This document shows positions 62,203 through 64,000 of a stretch of DNA of 64,000 nt, piece after piece. Every line of letters starts with the position of its first letter. The first letter of the stretch is position 1. Source of the stretch: Bacteroidota bacterium. Its GTDB lineage: Bacteria > Bacteroidota > Bacteroidia > Cytophagales > Cyclobacteriaceae. The stretch is taken from the NCBI GenBank assembly GCA_018267195.1, contig JAFDYY010000002.1, forward strand, positions 1 to 64,000, written 5' to 3'. A model generated the notes under the pieces. The model made no database searches. It was not told the origin of the DNA and saw only the letters and a program-made list of their open reading frames with translations. Made by a program: the position numbers and the translations under genes.

Positions 62203-63606
62203 ATGCAAAATTCTGAAAGTGAAGATTCCCCGAAAACAACTCGTACCGATTTTTGGTTCCGATGCGTACGGGTAATGATTTTTTCTGGTTTTTTAATGTT
62301 GGCGTTTGGAGGATTGTTCAGTTTAAATTTATTCAATGCTTTTGATCCCATCGGGCAGGCTCTTTCCGATTTTGAATTAACGGATTATGCTTTTTCTAAT
62401 CTGAGAGAAGACCCCAAGGCGGAGGAAAGAGTAGTTTTAGTTAATATTGGTCACCTCAGCCGGGCGCAGGTAGCTCAGGAGATCAACATCATCCGGAAAT
62501 ACAAACCTAAAGTAATCGGGATAGACGCATTTTATAATTGTGAAGGTGGCTTGCGCGATTCCATCAACTGCCCGCAGTTGCTCGATACCCTAAGCAATCT
62601 ACTGCTGAGCGATGCCATTCAGCAAGCCGGCAATGTGGTTTTAGATTCAAAACTTTTGCAAAAAATGGCCACTGCCAAAAACCCGCCCGAAGAGTTGTAT
62701 TTTGATTCGGTAGAATATTCGGATCCGATGTTTGCCCGGTATGCCACCAACGCTTTTGCCAATTTTCCCAGTAAGGCCGAATACCAGGAAGATGTTAAAC
62801 AATGCCGCACTTTTTTTCCGCGAATTCAGGTAAATGGAAAGTATGAAAATTCTTTTGCTGTTGAGTTAGCCAGAAGGTACGATTCTTCGAAAGTAGAAAA
62901 GCTGTTTGCCCGTGGGGTAGAAGAAGAAATTGTAAACTACCGTGGAAACGTAGAGCTGGTAAATGTTAAGTTGAAAGAACTGGCCAATAAAGACATAGAG
63001 ACAACCAACTTTCACGTAATGTTTTATGCTATAGACATTGATAAGGTGATGGCAGAAGACTTTGATTCGCTTCTTTTTAAAGATAAGATTGTGATCATGG
63101 GCTATTTGGGCAATTATTTTGGCGATCCCTCCTGGGAAGACAAATGGTTTACCCCCTTAAACAAAAAAGTAGCAGGCAGAGCCAACCCCGATATGTTTGG
63201 TATGGTAATCCATGCCAACATTGTATCTATGATTTTAAATGAAGACTATGTGGGGCAATTACCGGAATGGTCAACGTACTTAATCGCTGTTATTCTGGGT
63301 ATTTTAACCGTGGCACTTTTTAGCATAATTAACGAAAAACTCGATACCTGGTACGATGCATTGCAGGTGGCTATTCAGATTGTTCAAATTATATTGATTT
63401 CAGCGTTAATGGTTTGGGCATTTGCCCTGTACACGTATAAGTTGGATTTAACTCTTTCTATTGCCGTTTGTGCCATTGTAGGCCCTTCTTACGATTTTCT
63501 TAAGTCATTAGAGCAATCCTTAGACCCATACACATATATAAGAAGAACTATAAAAAAGGGGCTTACCAAACTAAGGGTATGGTGTATCAAAGCAAAAAAT
63601 AAATAA
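62203..63606 (+). CDS. CHASE2-domain membrane protein
   Basis: A 467-residue protein. Helix 1 (about 22-44) precedes an extracellular CHASE2 sensor domain (about 55-345) with EERVVLVNIG, KPKVIGIDAFY, LFKDKIVIMGYLGNYFGD and DMFGMVIHANIVSMIL, and three C-terminal helices (about 355-440). CHASE2 is a sensory domain usually fused to kinases, cyclases or diguanylate cyclases; here only a short basic tail (KKGLTKLRVWCIKAKNK) follows. It stands 52 bases before a FecR-like gene, a known pairing. Confidence 0.85.
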   Translation: MQNSESEDSPKTTRTDFWFRCVRVMIFSGFLMLAFGGLFSLNLFNAFDPIGQALSDFELTDYAFSNLREDPKAEERVVLVNIGHLSRAQVAQEINIIRKYKPKVIGIDAFYNCEGGLRDSINCPQLLDTLSNLLLSDAIQQAGNVVLDSKLLQKMATAKNPPEELYFDSVEYSDPMFARYATNAFANFPSKAEYQEDVKQCRTFFPRIQVNGKYENSFAVELARRYDSSKVEKLFARGVEEEIVNYRGNVELVNVKLKELANKDIETTNFHVMFYAIDIDKVMAEDFDSLLFKDKIVIMGYLGNYFGDPSWEDKWFTPLNKKVAGRANPDMFGMVIHANIVSMILNEDYVGQLPEWSTYLIAVILGILTVALFSIINEKLDTWYDALQVAIQIVQIILISALMVWAFALYTYKLDLTLSIAVCAIVGPSYDFLKSLEQSLDPYTYIRRTIKKGLTKLRVWCIKAKNK

Positions 63607-63658
63607 GCCTTTTGGCACGATTTTTATTATTTTCGTAGTACAAATCACAAACCCAACA

Positions 63659-64000
63659 ATGAAAAAACTCAATTATTTAACAGTCTTTGGCTTTTTACTA
63701 ATTTTTAACTCGTCCTTTGCTCAGGAATACACCTTCCGGGTGTTGGCCAACAAAGGAGCAAATGAGGTAAAATCGGGTGATACCTGGCAACCTGTTAAAA
63801 CCGGGGCACAACTAAAAAAAGGTGATGAAATAAAAATTTCTGAAAATGCCTCGGTAGGATTGGTGCATGTTACCGGTAAACCGCTGGAAGTAAAACAGGC
63901 AGGTAGCTATAAAGTAGATGATCTGGCCGCCAAAGTGGGGGCCGGATCGAGTGTACTTAACAAATACACTGATTTTATTCTCAGCAGCAATTCGCCCGAA
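63659..64000 (+). CDS. FecR-like exported protein, runs off the right edge
   Basis: The first 114 residues of a protein that leaves the window. A signal peptide (about 1-21, FNSSFAQ) and then the FecR-type pattern VLANKGANEVKSGDTWQPVKTGAQLKKGDEIKISENASVGLVH. FecR domains outside sigma systems are found with CHASE2 proteins. The end and any C-terminal domain are not visible. Confidence 0.65.
   Translation, partial: MKKLNYLTVFGFLLIFNSSFAQEYTFRVLANKGANEVKSGDTWQPVKTGAQLKKGDEIKISENASVGLVHVTGKPLEVKQAGSYKVDDLAAKVGAGSSVLNKYTDFILSSNSPE

Overview
The window is dense chromosomal DNA from a Bacteroidota bacterium, most likely of the order Cytophagales. The evidence is a moderate-to-low G+C content, the absence of Shine-Dalgarno-like spacing before starts, several good matches to the Bacteroidota promoter (TTTG, then TAnnTTTG), and many typical families: 800-residue FtsX-type permeases, GMEYP-type M1 peptidases, DUF5117-type zinc proteases, reg_prop/Y_Y_Y sensor kinases, TonB-dependent receptors, ECF sigma/anti-sigma pairs and small DUF6090-like membrane proteins. 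No rRNA, tRNA, transposase, integrase, phage gene or CRISPR array was seen.

Layout. 0-6.9 kb: a truncated DUF6090-like gene; an exported CbiX-like protein with a His-rich insert behind two palindromic operator-like sites; an ECF sigma factor with a small membrane partner; two small envelope proteins and an FtsX-family permease. 6-13.6 kb: a DUF6263-like secreted protein, an M48 peptidase with a HupE/UreJ membrane protein, and two tandem M1 peptidases. 13.8-20.3 kb: a large sensor kinase, then a tight run of WecA-like transferase, pheS, 3-hydroxybutyryl-CoA dehydrogenase and an odd exported Rieske-like protein. 20.3-25.4 kb: an amino-acid permease, then an ECF sigma factor and TonB-domain anti-sigma protein divergent from an exported vWA protein. 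25.5-30.9 kb: a surface-glycan cluster (two paralogous GT4 enzymes, gmd, a GT90-like enzyme, a small lipoprotein, a GT2). 30.9-35.7 kb: YcxB-like, RecX, DinB, ATP-grasp, LysE, a Spy-like protein and a WalJ-like MBL hydrolase. 35.7-42.8 kb: a DUF58 / transglutaminase / MoxR ATPase / TPR operon with overlapping ends. 42.9-51.8 kb: prmA, an unrecognised 1557-residue exported protein, gpmI and small envelope proteins. 51.9-58.3 kb: a lipoprotein fusing a SnoaL-like and a DinB domain, a TonB-dependent receptor with a His/Pro-tailed partner, and a second FtsX-family permease. 58.5-64 kb: a DUF5117-type zinc protease, meaB, a CHASE2 protein and the start of a FecR-like protein that leaves the window.

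The least expected signal is outside the genes. Four intergenic copies of one structured repeat (about 34.2, 51.5 and 61.0 kb, with a short remnant at 13.7 kb) share an identical 18-base core, terminal AACCC/GGGTT ends and two hairpins. One copy has its 9-base hairpin loop in exactly inverted orientation, and one hairpin shows compensating changes between copies. The three long copies lie between convergent genes. They look like a REP/MITE-type element or a 3'-end RNA structure.

Functionally the window is mostly envelope biology: export, surface glycan synthesis, periplasmic proteolysis, TonB-dependent uptake and ECF-type envelope signalling, mixed with a few housekeeping genes (pheS, prmA, gpmI, recX, meaB).
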